Shown: one piece after another, positions 43,901 to 55,900 of the stretch | Numbering within the stretch: position 1 is the stretch's first letter | How the letters are laid out: each line of letters opens with the position of its first letter | NCBI RefSeq assembly: GCF_001949145.1 | Contig: NW_019091374.1 | Location: 2,141,894 to 2,205,893 of the forward strand | Length of the DNA: 64,000 nt | Direction: 5' to 3' | Origin: Acanthaster planci | Taxonomy: Eukaryota; Echinodermata; Asteroidea; Valvatida; Acanthasteridae | Notes under the pieces: generated by a model | Told to the model about the DNA's origin: nothing | The model's input: the letters and a program-made list of their open reading frames with translations, nothing else | Databases searched by the model: none | Translations under genes and position numbers: made by a program

Positions 43901-46900
43901 AACCAAATATGAAACCGTGCCTTGTTACGTTTTGTTTGCAGCCACAATTGATCAGTATCTCCTCGAGAAATCTCGTGTCGTCAGCCAAGGAAAACAAGAA
44001 AGAAATTTCCACATTTTCTACTACATGTTTGCCGGACTGACGGAACAGCAGCTGTTGAATCTGCTGCTGTCACCCCCCGAAAAACACAGGTACGGGATAC
44101 CACTAAGGGAAGTGAAACTCATGCTGATCAATTCATCGTGCGTCCCCATTTGTTCTGGCATCAAGAGGCTCATGCCGAAAACTCTAGTTAGCTTCTGAAC
44201 AAAGAACTGGGAAGTAAATGCTACAGTCCTTCCAGTTCATAGAAACTGACAACTTAATTCAAAAATTCACAAGATTGATTGTTATTCATACGATACGTAT
44301 AACAATTGTAAGAGAGTATATATACGTTTTTCCAACCAATTTCAGTAAGGATTCATTTTGAATTGAATTCTCTTAATTCAATATCCGCATTCGAACATCA
44401 AAGGCTAGTATTCGATTTCATAATTTGTTAAGTAGGCCTAACTTGGTACAAATTCAAATAACGTGTAGTTGTTTCATTGACTTCATTTTGTTGGACGTCT
44501 TGGGTAGAGATTGATCAGGAGATTCAACAACTCAATCAGCGAACAATTTCAACATGCTTCCTGATTCGTATTTGCATTTATCAAAGTGGACTCTTGTGGG
44601 AGAGAAAAACAGTAATACTTGTGAATAAGTGCACTCGGAAACAAAAACACACTTAAAACCTATCAGCCTTTTGTTTATCTTTGGCATGTGTTTCCTGATT
44701 TCGCTTTTGCATCAAAGTAGATTGTCTAGGAAAAACAGAGAAAATGTGAATACACTACTGGGAAACGAAAGCTAAGTTGTTTTTATATAACGACAGCCCT
44801 GCAACTACAAAGCTAGGGTTGACATAAATTTTTGCTTGGCCCAATGCAGGCTTTCTCACTTCGATACAACGCATACAACACCTTCTCTTGTTGCATTAAT
44901 AAAGGAAATAATTCATTGAGCTTTAACTTCGGGATAATTTCCTGCTTGTAATATAACTGCAGGATATTGAACGCCGTACAAGGTCAGGGCGTATACGACA
45001 GTGAAGAGGAGTTTCTTTTCAATCAGAAGATGTATGATGAGCTGCAGGATATAATGGAGCTCGTGGGATTCTCACAAGAGGTTGGATTTTGGATCCAAAT
45101 ATTATATTTGGGGAATGCAGACAATATCTTCATGATATTTATCATTTTAGCACGGCGGTTATTCAAATGGATTAGTGAAAGTCTCTGTGACATTTGCCAC
45201 TTTGTCGGCTCTTTAGCAAAAATACACAGACACAGTATTAAATTTGACAGATACATTCTCGATATTTCGCAAGATATGTGAATTTAATTTCTTGCATTAT
45301 TGGAGCAATAAGTACATGTAGGCCTATACTGAAAGCAAACTAAGAGGGGCCATTTTCAAAGTCAAACGGTCTAATATTCATAGCCTTCCGAGATTATATT
45401 GGAATACTCAACGTTATGGTAATCAATTACTCTGTGTACTCTGTTGTACAGGATATCTGGATGATATTCACCATTCTGTCGGCGATTATTCAGATAGCTG
45501 ATATCGATTTTGATTTTGATGAGGAGACAGGTGGCTCTTACATCGTAGACGAGTACATACTCAAAGTCGGTACGTGGTTTGCGGGAGTTCACGTTATTCG
45601 CTCGATTAAAATCGCTGGATGGCTTAAAGCTAATTATAAAATCGTTCTTGGTCAGATTAGGTGTTGCTCGGAAATTGCACGCAGTGGACGGCAAAGACGA
45701 GGAAATAATTATGCATGCCGTTGTTCTGACAAAAACTCATGCTTTTCCCACAGTTGAAACATTATCAAAGTATTTTGAGGTGTCTGTTTAAAACAAAATG
45801 ATATGTTTGTATGAAAAATACATGTATTTTAGATGTGATTTTTTTCCTGTTTCTGTTTTTCATTCGTTCAGTGTGTAATCTTCTCGGATTGGACGTGGTT
45901 GAAATGGCCACTGCGCTCGTATCGAATGTGTCATACACACGAGGTAGGTACAGGTATCACTCGGACCCTTTCCACGGTCCATCAAATGCTATTTTTGAAT
46001 TGCCGGCAGTTTTAGAATGCCAAGAGCACACAGAGACACACTTGGACAGAGTTGAAGATTCAATTTTCACAGGTTTTGAGGATAAAACTGACCATTGTTG
46101 CAAAAGAGAAAGCATCCTGGAGGTAACCATTTTTTATGTAATAGGCGAGCAGATATTAACATTAAAGACGGTTGCGCAAGCCAACGATGGACGTGATGCC
46201 TTGGCCAAAGCTCTGTACAGCAAGCTGTTTACGTGGATTGTACGGCAAGTGAACTCACTGATCGCCCCGGATCCACATCTACAGGGGTGAGTTGGGTCAT
46301 CAATGTCACATCTCATCAAAGTTTTACACTGGGGTCGGTCACACCTATTATTATCAAGATAATGATTATCAAAACCGTCGTCATCAGAAATATCACCGTC
46401 GTCATAGGTACCTCTATGACAAATACACCAAAGACATCATTACCAGGGCAATCTTTGTTACCATTCTCATTGTCAACAACACGATCGATAGATCATCATT
46501 ATCAACACATCACTGTCCTGTCCAGATTGCATCACCACAAATACATCCAAACCATCACTACTAAAATGTGTAAATCACCACCACTACCACATGGTGATGG
46601 ATCACCGGTTTTTTAAGGGGTTGGTAGCTGGATTGTTGCAGTCAACAAAGAGAGATCAATGGAAAGAGAACGTGAATCGAGATTGCAAAATTTAATTGCA
46701 TAGCGGTATTTTTTCAGAGAAAAAAAATCGAGAATTTTTTTCAGTTATAGATTGCGTAGAAGTTTCCCTCGTCCAGCGCCAATCAATCGAAACTGCTGAG
46801 TACATGTATGACAATCAGCCCTGTCAAAATCAAAAACAGTTGCGAACGTTTTCCGAACCTGTCTCACGATTTCTTCACAGTGGAACAGAAGGCTATGAGA

Positions 46901-49900
46901 TCGGTATTCTCGACATCTACGGTTTTGAGAGCTTCGAGACGAACAGCTTCGAGCAGCTCTGCATCAATGTGACCAACGAGCAACTCCAGTACTACTTCAA
47001 CCAGCGCATCTTCGCATGGGAGCTGGCCGAGTACGCCAGCGAGGGCATCTCTCACGCTAAGATCAAGTTCCAGGACAACCAGCCGGTTCTGGATCTCTTC
47101 CTCGCTGTGAGTGTGGAATCCGCCTGCAGAGTGGGCTTAGCTTGTCCAGGTTTTCATAGACAATTTCTATGGCCGTGTTTGAAACGAGCTTCCAGACTCA
47201 TCGTTATGAGTGTGTTATCAGATTGTGCATGACCCATGCCTAAGACAGTCAGTGACGCCACGGGTCGTGTCTGCGAGACATCCGTTATGTACTACCGGTT
47301 TAGTTCGTAAAAGGCTTCTTCCTCCAAACACAAATCATGGCAGAAACGGACGCCGTGTAGCCAGAGGATACCAAATTTTCACGCTGTCTCAGTAATGGCT
47401 TCATAGTAAAGATAGGTGTCATAAAGTGAGATTGTACCATAATTAATTAAACCCATTTTTAGAAGACAATCCAAGGGTCCCTTAAGCCATCAGAACAGAT
47501 GGATGTTTAAGTATTTTTGCAGTATTCTCGTATATTTTATTTATCACTGTTGCATGTATTTTAATTTATTTTTGGTCCTTTTACTTCTTCAGAAACCACT
47601 GGGATTGTTCTCCATTCTAGACGAGGAGAGTCGCTTCCCTCAAGCCACTGACGTCACATTTGTCAACAAACTCATCAGCAATCACGGCAAAAACAGTAAC
47701 TTCCTCAAAGAGAAGAAATCCCGCGGTCAAGCAAAGTTTGGCATCAACCACTACGCGGGCGAAGTAAGTCATACAACCCACTCATTAATTAAAGGTAGTG
47801 CTATTTAGTTGTGTTCTTGATCAGATGTTCATGTAAGGGGGGTTTGTTTAATATCTTTAAAACACAATGCGACCAATAGTTATTTGTGTATAGAACTGTT
47901 TACTGTTTTAATTAAATGTTGTCCTAAATGAATACCAATTCATGTAGAAAAGAAAAAAACGCTTACGGGAAGACTAAAGTTGCTCAGTGTTTTGGGTTGA
48001 AATTCTGTTCAAACTTGAAAATTTCGTTAGGTCTCCAACATGATACACGAATAATTCATGAAAAGAACCACGTCGTAAATTCGCTCATAAAAATAAGCAA
48101 TGAATGGTCTATAGTTTTGTAGCAATAGAGCCTTCCACTTATTATCCCCGCAAGCTATGGTATGACGCTCGTGGTTTCTTGGAGAAAAACCGAGACACAT
48201 TCAGCGCCAATCTGACGGACAGTATGCTTCATAGCCAGAACGGCCTTCTCAGATATCTCTTCAGTGCAAGCGAATCGGAGATCTCAGAAACGTAAGCAAA
48301 ACATTACGCCGAGGAAAGTAATGCTTTTGATGAGATTTGAATAGAAAACCTGTCGTTATTAATTTTACGGTGAGATAGAGGAAAGTTTCAGCAATGAAGA
48401 CTTTACATGCCTTTCTTTGTCGGCCTTGGCAAGTGTTGCACTGCGGTGCCCTTTACGTGACCTAAGATACGTCTAAAATGAAGACAACCCCAGCAAATTA
48501 AACAGGGCCGAAAGCAAGACCCACAACCTGGACTGAAGCTAAAATCTCTTATCCTTCAATGCTTTTCGATTTAAGTCGCAATGTGCAACAAATTGCAGTA
48601 CCGTTGCTCCGTCAAAAGTAATGAACACATGAACATTATTAAATTGGCCATATGACTTTCAAAGCTGGAATAAAAACTAAGCTGTTTTCGTATACGCCAC
48701 ACATTTGCATATTAAAGTCAGAGGCACCACTAACCACACAATTATTGACCAGCAGCTATCGGAATCAATTTCTTTTTCACTAGGAAACAGTCCAGTCCAT
48801 TCGCAGTACCTCAAAGCCAGAAGGACATCCTTCTATGCAAGCCGCCACCCAAGATCATCCATGATGGGACGGTCAGTCTGTCGCGTGCCGCAACAAAGAA
48901 GCTGAAGAAACAGTAAGTGGACATGCCATTGTCGGTGCCAGATTAACCACCGAATGGTGGGAGATGTTATCTACCTAATTTCAGTCAGAAATACGTAGAT
49001 TGAAATATGCTGTGAGTGTCAGGTAATCTGAACCTCTATAAGCATTCTGTTCAATTTCTGTGCCATTTCACTTTTGCCTCCCCCTAATTTTGAATGCTTA
49101 TTGTAATAACTTGGTGATAAAAAACAGCCAGTAGGATTTGTATCAGTAACATTCTTCTGGCGATCTGTTTATTTAGAATGAAAGATGGAAAATCTCCAGC
49201 GAGTGACAAGGGAAAGCGAAAAACAACACTGCCCTCTATCGGCTCACATTTCAAGGTGAGGTCTCCAAAAGGCAATAATAATTAGCAGTAACAGTTTCAA
49301 CGGCAAAAATGTTGCCTTTAAGAAAGTTATCGTATGGTCACAACGACAGGCCCTCTAAAGATACTGAAACAATGCAGAGTCGTTACATTAATTAAAAGGC
49401 ATGGATGTAAATCAATAACAATATCAAAGGAACTTTAATTTCATTCAAAACGTTGGTTATTTTGCTGTTTCTATCCATGTAGTATATTTTTATAGACATC
49501 GAAGCCAGAAACACACTGCCCGGTGGTGCAGTCATTTGTTTCTGATAACAAACACTTTATTTTTATTGTTTTATTTTTTCCTACTTAACTAAGCGAACCC
49601 CGTCAGTTTTTAATAACTAAGACATAGGATTCGTTCAAGTAAAGCCAGTTTGTGCTTCAAAAATTCTTTGATTTTGCCAAGCCCCACCCCTTGCTGCCGG
49701 CCCCTGTAAGGTGAGTGTACTTTGTATTGCAGCACCACGCACGCGCAAACTCCTGATATGTTCTCCTCGGCATTACTATTTTTGTTTTAAACGACGTGGA
49801 AAATACACCTGCGACGAACGCGACTGTAACCAGCTCTCTTTTTCTCGCAGCAATCCTTGACGGGGCTGATGGCCAAGATTCTCGGGGCGGAGCCGCAGTT

Positions 49901-52900
49901 TGTCCGCTGCATCAAGCCCAACGGCCAGAGCAGGAACGACTTCTACGAGGACCGGCTCGTCCAGCGGCAGCTGCAGTACACCGGAGTGCTGGAGACCATC
50001 AAGATACGGCGAATGGGCTTCCCTTCCCGGCTGGCCTTCGGAGATTTCATGAGAAGGTACGATCGACCCTGATGCCTCACTATCTGTACGATCCACGAAA
50101 ATTACGGGGTCTGTTAAAAGTGTAAGGGCCAACAAAACTATACTCCAGTATGTCTAAACACACACGCAAGTACACCTTGCAGAAAGTTTTCGTGTCTCAG
50201 ACAGCTTCAAACAATAGTAACGATATAGCTATAGGATTACGTCAAATCCTTGATCATTACCCGTTTAAAATACTGGTTACATTGAAACCCGAATGTTTGA
50301 ATAAAAAAACTAGGGCCAACCTTATTACAACGCATGTGCAAACAACATGGTTGCTTGGTAAGCTAGATCAACGAATTTACATAAAGGGACTGTAAATAAT
50401 GGCCAACAATAATCCCGTGGAAGTGAATTGCATTTTCATACCAGATAATCCTTCCACTGGCGCAACTGCAAGTTGGTAGGTTTAACCAACCCCCCCCCCA
50501 TCAGCTGCTATAAAGGGAAAAATAAAACCATAAATAGATAACTGCCACATCCCGTATCTCGATGGCACACTTCATAAGAGTATCACTGTTTTTATTATTT
50601 TTCTTGATATGATAAACACACTTGACACAATGTGCATGACGTTCGCGTCTTTCATTTTCCCTGTTGGCTTCATTATATACAATCAATTAACGGGACGCAT
50701 TCCCCACTTCCAGTTCAAGTTGTCCAGTCGTTGCGAGTGTTGTTTGCCTTTTCTGCAGGTACAAGTTCATAGGGTTCCCCTTGTCGGCAAGTGTAAAGGC
50801 CAACGCCGCCTCTTGTAAGAAGATATTGCAATCAGCCGGGTTATCGGGCTACGAGATCGGGAAAACAAAAGTAAGAGTCCTCTGTATTTTGTTTTGATAG
50901 CTTTGCTTTTGAACCTATATTTCTATATTTGAGGGGGAAAAAAGATGAATATTTATATGACATAGAACATGATAATATTTTCGAAATATTTCTTCAAGAG
51001 TGACAGACCTACAACATAAAAATTTGTCAGACTGCTGTTGTGTAACATATATACAAAACACTTAAACATAGGATGAGATGATTTCAATATTATAACTGTT
51101 CAAGATAGAATCTAATTATCTGGTTCACAGTTGGACGCTCTCGGCGAGGGAAGTTTGTATTTTTCTCTCAGTAAAAACGTTCAGCGGTGGCTGGCGAGAG
51201 TTAAAATAATAAGCTAGCCTCAATTACATTTTATTTGACGGTATCGAAAGTCCAATTTGACGCAAGTTGAAAGGTATTTTTCTCTAAAACAATACTCTTG
51301 TTGACGTTGTTAATTAATTACGCACGTAAAGATCGTGGGTCACTCACTCGAGAAAATATGTATACTCATTCTTGGCACCTGTGCTTTGTTAAAAGCAGTC
51401 AAAACTCACAGCGAAGCTGACGTGTTTCGCTATCTACATCGGGAACCCGAAGCTCCGAGCTTATCCCGCTTTCCCCAAAAAAGAGTTGCCCCAAATAATT
51501 AGGTAATCCCTGCGCACTTTTAGGACTCAGCGAGCGCATAATCCCTACCTTGTGCGCGCTGTCAGATCACATAAATTTCAAGCAGTGCAAGGCTTGACAA
51601 GTCTATGATGTCGTCATGCAATGACGACAGACACGCTGTGTGAATATTCATGAAGTTTTGACACTGTCCAGGGCAGCAGTTTGGGCAAATTTAGAGGATC
51701 AGAAGTCAACGCAGCCCATCTTGTCAAATAATAGAAAAATCTTGTTAAAAGAATGAAATTTAAAACTTACTGTGCTGTTAAAACGGACGAAACATTTGAA
51801 ATGTGGGTTACAGGCGCGGTTTCTATCCAAATGCGCTTATTTCTCTTTACATTATGTATACCAAAACTCCAGAAACTAAATACCCATAGAGGTTTCACCC
51901 AATCTTAACCTAACAGTCCTGAGTCCTCAAATTTCAATATGATATTGCAAACACCCTTACTGTTAGGGTTCAGGCACAAACATTTTTAGTTTGAATCGTG
52001 GATAGATTATTTTCAACCGTCCCCAAAATGTAAACGTACCACGAAAGAAAAGAGGTCACTTTTAATCGAAACGATGACGTCATGAGGAGTTGTTGTCAAC
52101 CGATTTTGCTCACGTCGTAGTTATGCCAGTGAAAGTTGCACTTGCGTCATTTATCGGGGCAGAAGAGTTGGGTCCTCCACCCCTCTTTGAAGGAGGAAAG
52201 GGTGAACTAGAGGTCAGTTGCGTGGAACCACGAACGTATATAAAAAAAATCTGGACTTGCAATGCCCTTAAATCAGCTTGTACAGATCGCTGAATCCACT
52301 CGCGGCTATTTTACCGAGCCGAATACAAAGCTTGCCCGGCAATGCCAGCCTTTGTTCTCCCTGGCGTCAAAATAAGGGAGCCAACCCATTATTCGGCTAG
52401 GTAAAATGACCGCTGGTTGGCTTCTATTTCATACAAAGGCGTTGCTAGTCCAGGTTTTTTTTTATATACGTCCGTGGGTGGAACTCGCAAAAATATTAGC
52501 ACCTCGCAACGCAAGCTGTTGGTCGCTCTATTTCACTGAAAATGTCCATGGATTATTTGAACCCAGAGCAAAGCTGCAACAGCCAAAACCGTGGTGGCTC
52601 GTGTCAACCTCATTATCGTTTGCGTCAGAATTACCCTCGATTTGGGTTTGGGGGATAAGATGAACTAGCCATTAATTTAATGCCAAACTCAATCTAAACT
52701 CCACGTGATTGAGTGGGTTACTTTTCTCCCTCAACGCATGTGTTGCTTTTGTTGTTTGTATTTGTGTTTGTTTCTTTTCTGTTTCTCCCCCTTGGATTAC
52801 TAAAATTTCACCCTATTGGCTCTGGAAGGGGATGCCCGAATCTTGGGCTACACAAAAAGTGGGATAATGGAAACTGGGCTTTCAAGAACAGGAGTTTTAT

Positions 52901-55900
52901 GTGAGTGTATGAGAAGAAAGGCAATCATTAAAAGTGGGGAACCGTGAATGGGACGAAACTGCGCCGTGAAAAATCCATGGAAATCGGGGATAGGCCTACA
53001 GACTGAACAAGTGTATCTGGATGGAACTTGTGCATTTAGCAAGTGTAGGCCTACCTGATAATGTAATTTCTATACAACTTGTGTATGGCCCTGACATATA
53101 CGTTACCCGTGGTCGTTAAAATGTTCCCAGCGGTCATCAGTATACTATAAGCCCTGGTCCCTGGGAATGTTATGATTAGTAACTTCACGTTGATACCCGC
53201 GCTGAGTGCTGAAACTCCGAGTTGCCCGGGCAGGCACAGGTGTGACGTATTTCCAGTTTCCATATTTAGAACGGGCGCGTTATTTCTAACCGCAAGTCCA
53301 CGTGTTTGTTGCAATGCACTGGAACTTTGCAAACGTCCAAAATGTATAAAAGTGGACTTTTTACGAGCATTACAACGTTGCAATTATCCTCGGACACTTC
53401 CCGCAGAGGCAACCGGCCGCCACTTGGACGGAAGATACGTGTTTTCGTTTTTTTGTTTTTTGTTGGGTTTTTTTGCAGGCAGTCGAACGTAAGATCGCGT
53501 CCACTTTGTAATTTTCAGTCCTATGCTTCATTCAACGGAGGAGCTCTCCGCGTTAATTGATTGGTTGTAAGGCTTAGTTGGTCTGTTGCCAATGACAAAT
53601 GCTTGTCTTCATGCATAGGATATCTCAGTAGCCTCGAAAAGAATTTTCCCAAGGCTTTTAACTTCCTCATTTGCACAACCATATAGGCCTCCTGTCACAT
53701 TGCCAATTACAATACCGCCAACAGGACTGTTGATACTTCAGTCTTACTCAGCCTATCCACCCACTTTTTTTTACCACCCACCCGCTAGGTTTTCCTCAAG
53801 TACTGGCATTCGGAAAAGCTCGACACTCGCCTAGATCAACTCCTCGAAAGCGTGGTCACCTGCCAGCGGTACGTGCGCGGCAGGCTGGGCCGGAAATTCA
53901 CGCGCTCCGTCCGCGAGAAGGGCTGGAAGCAACGAGGTGCCATAGCCGGGTTCCTGGAAGAAATCGAGGTGTACAACGAGAAAATCTTCCGATCAATCGT
54001 GAAGATGGACAAGCATGACAAAGAGCGATTCGAAGCTAAGAAAAGACAGGTCAGTGATCATTCCTCCATATCCTAGTCCTAATAATTAAATGTTTCTTCA
54101 GCATTCAACAAATCTTCTTCAACAAATACTTCGCCACTTTCATTCTTTAAAATGAAATTGGTGAATGGTGACAAAATTGTTTGAAGTTGGATAAAAAAAT
54201 ATATATTTCCACGATGTTACGCCCCAACAGTCATCAGTAGAGGGCGTTCCTTCAAAGAAAACATAGAAAATACAACAGTAATTTAACTGCATGATGATAA
54301 GCTTACAAAACAATGAAATACTCTTAGTCTTCAAAATGATTCCCAACGCAGGTAAGGTGAAAGTTCAGTGGTAATATTTTCCAGGACGCGGCCGAATTTG
54401 GTACAAATTCGTCAAATATTCTGTGTGGCGTTGCTTTCTGTACCGCAACTTTTGAGTGCATAACGGCAAAGGAAGAAATCGTCTGAAAGAAACAAGTAGC
54501 GAATTATTAATAGAGTAGAGGATACTATACGTGGAAAATGGTCTTAAGTATACTATTTCACAAAACCCCAAAAATGACCACGGTAGGCCTAGCTCTGATG
54601 ACAGCGAAGGAACATTTATTTACTTTAAGTAAAGGGGCGAGTTGAACTCGACATCAAGGGGATTTCTGGACGTGAATATCTGACAGCTAGTGGGCGAGAA
54701 AGGAAGGAAGCGCGGGCGTATATTGGGCAACTGGGGACATCGTGTTTCCCCGATCCCCCCAAACCACCTGGCAAACTGCATGACACACAATGAGCTCACC
54801 CAGTCATTGTTAGCGGCTGATATTTAGATTTGAAGCTACTTTTTAATTGAAACTGAAAACAAAATCGGCGTCGGTTGTTGGAGTGTGAAGCACACTCCCG
54901 TACCTTAATTAAATGTTAAGGGCATTTAATATGCCCGACAATTTGTACCATGAAGGATAAATTCTCAGGACAAATTCTCAGAAACCGGCAGAGTTAAAAG
55001 AGTCTGATTCTGAGTGAAGAACCGGAAACATCTCATTTTCAGAGGCCCGGTCTGCGACGGATGCGCCCTGTAGTGCCTCTTCGATCGACTCCATAAAATG
55101 TCAGCGGGAAACTTGGCCAAATCCTGCGAGTGCTGATTCCCTACAGTCCGCCGCACAGCACACTTCAATAATCTCTAGCGTCGGTACTGTTGATATAAAA
55201 AGACCAACTTTTTTTCTTTTAAATCCAGATCCTCTGTTGCAAAGCTCAAACTGGACCGATCTCACCAATTGTTTTCGTTTATCCAGGGTTGTCTTCTGAT
55301 TCCAGAAATTTAAGTTGTCCATCCAGGGTCCGTAATCGCTGTAAATTCACCCATTTTAAAATAGACAGCCAAAGTCTATTTTTAGACATCCTGTTCCCCA
55401 TTTACAGAAGGATGTTACGTGCGTAAGCCCGGTAGCCAAACTAATGTCCACATGATGAAACGCAGCACATAGCGGCAGAGGACAGACCGTGTAGGACCAT
55501 TCCACCTTTCCTAGGGGGAAATTGGACCAATTAGAGAGTTGAACTGATAGCGACACGTTCATTAACCGGGCAGGGGTGGTGATTCAACTTCCTTCTGAGA
55601 GGGGTTTCAAGCCTGGTGACGTAGCATCGGTTGCCCTAGCGACGTGTAGCAGTGATATAAGCCAGTATAAAATCGACAGATCTAACCTCAATCAAATCAT
55701 TTTAAGTTCGTATAGCGGTTAAGAATTGGTGTTGCTATAGACATAATCAGGATGACGTGCATTGCGATGCGGCCGCTACCTTCACACAACGTAAGTACTT
55801 TCCTCCACACTTTTATACAAAAGTTCATTATGATACTATGTTTATCTCATAATCAAGCGTTAAAGCCATCAGTGTTAAATTCTGCATGGTGTACACGAAT

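Noticed and set aside
46292-46616. Overlapping ORFs after myosin exon 9
   Set aside because: Open frames result from ATC/CACC-rich simple sequence and show no protein similarity.
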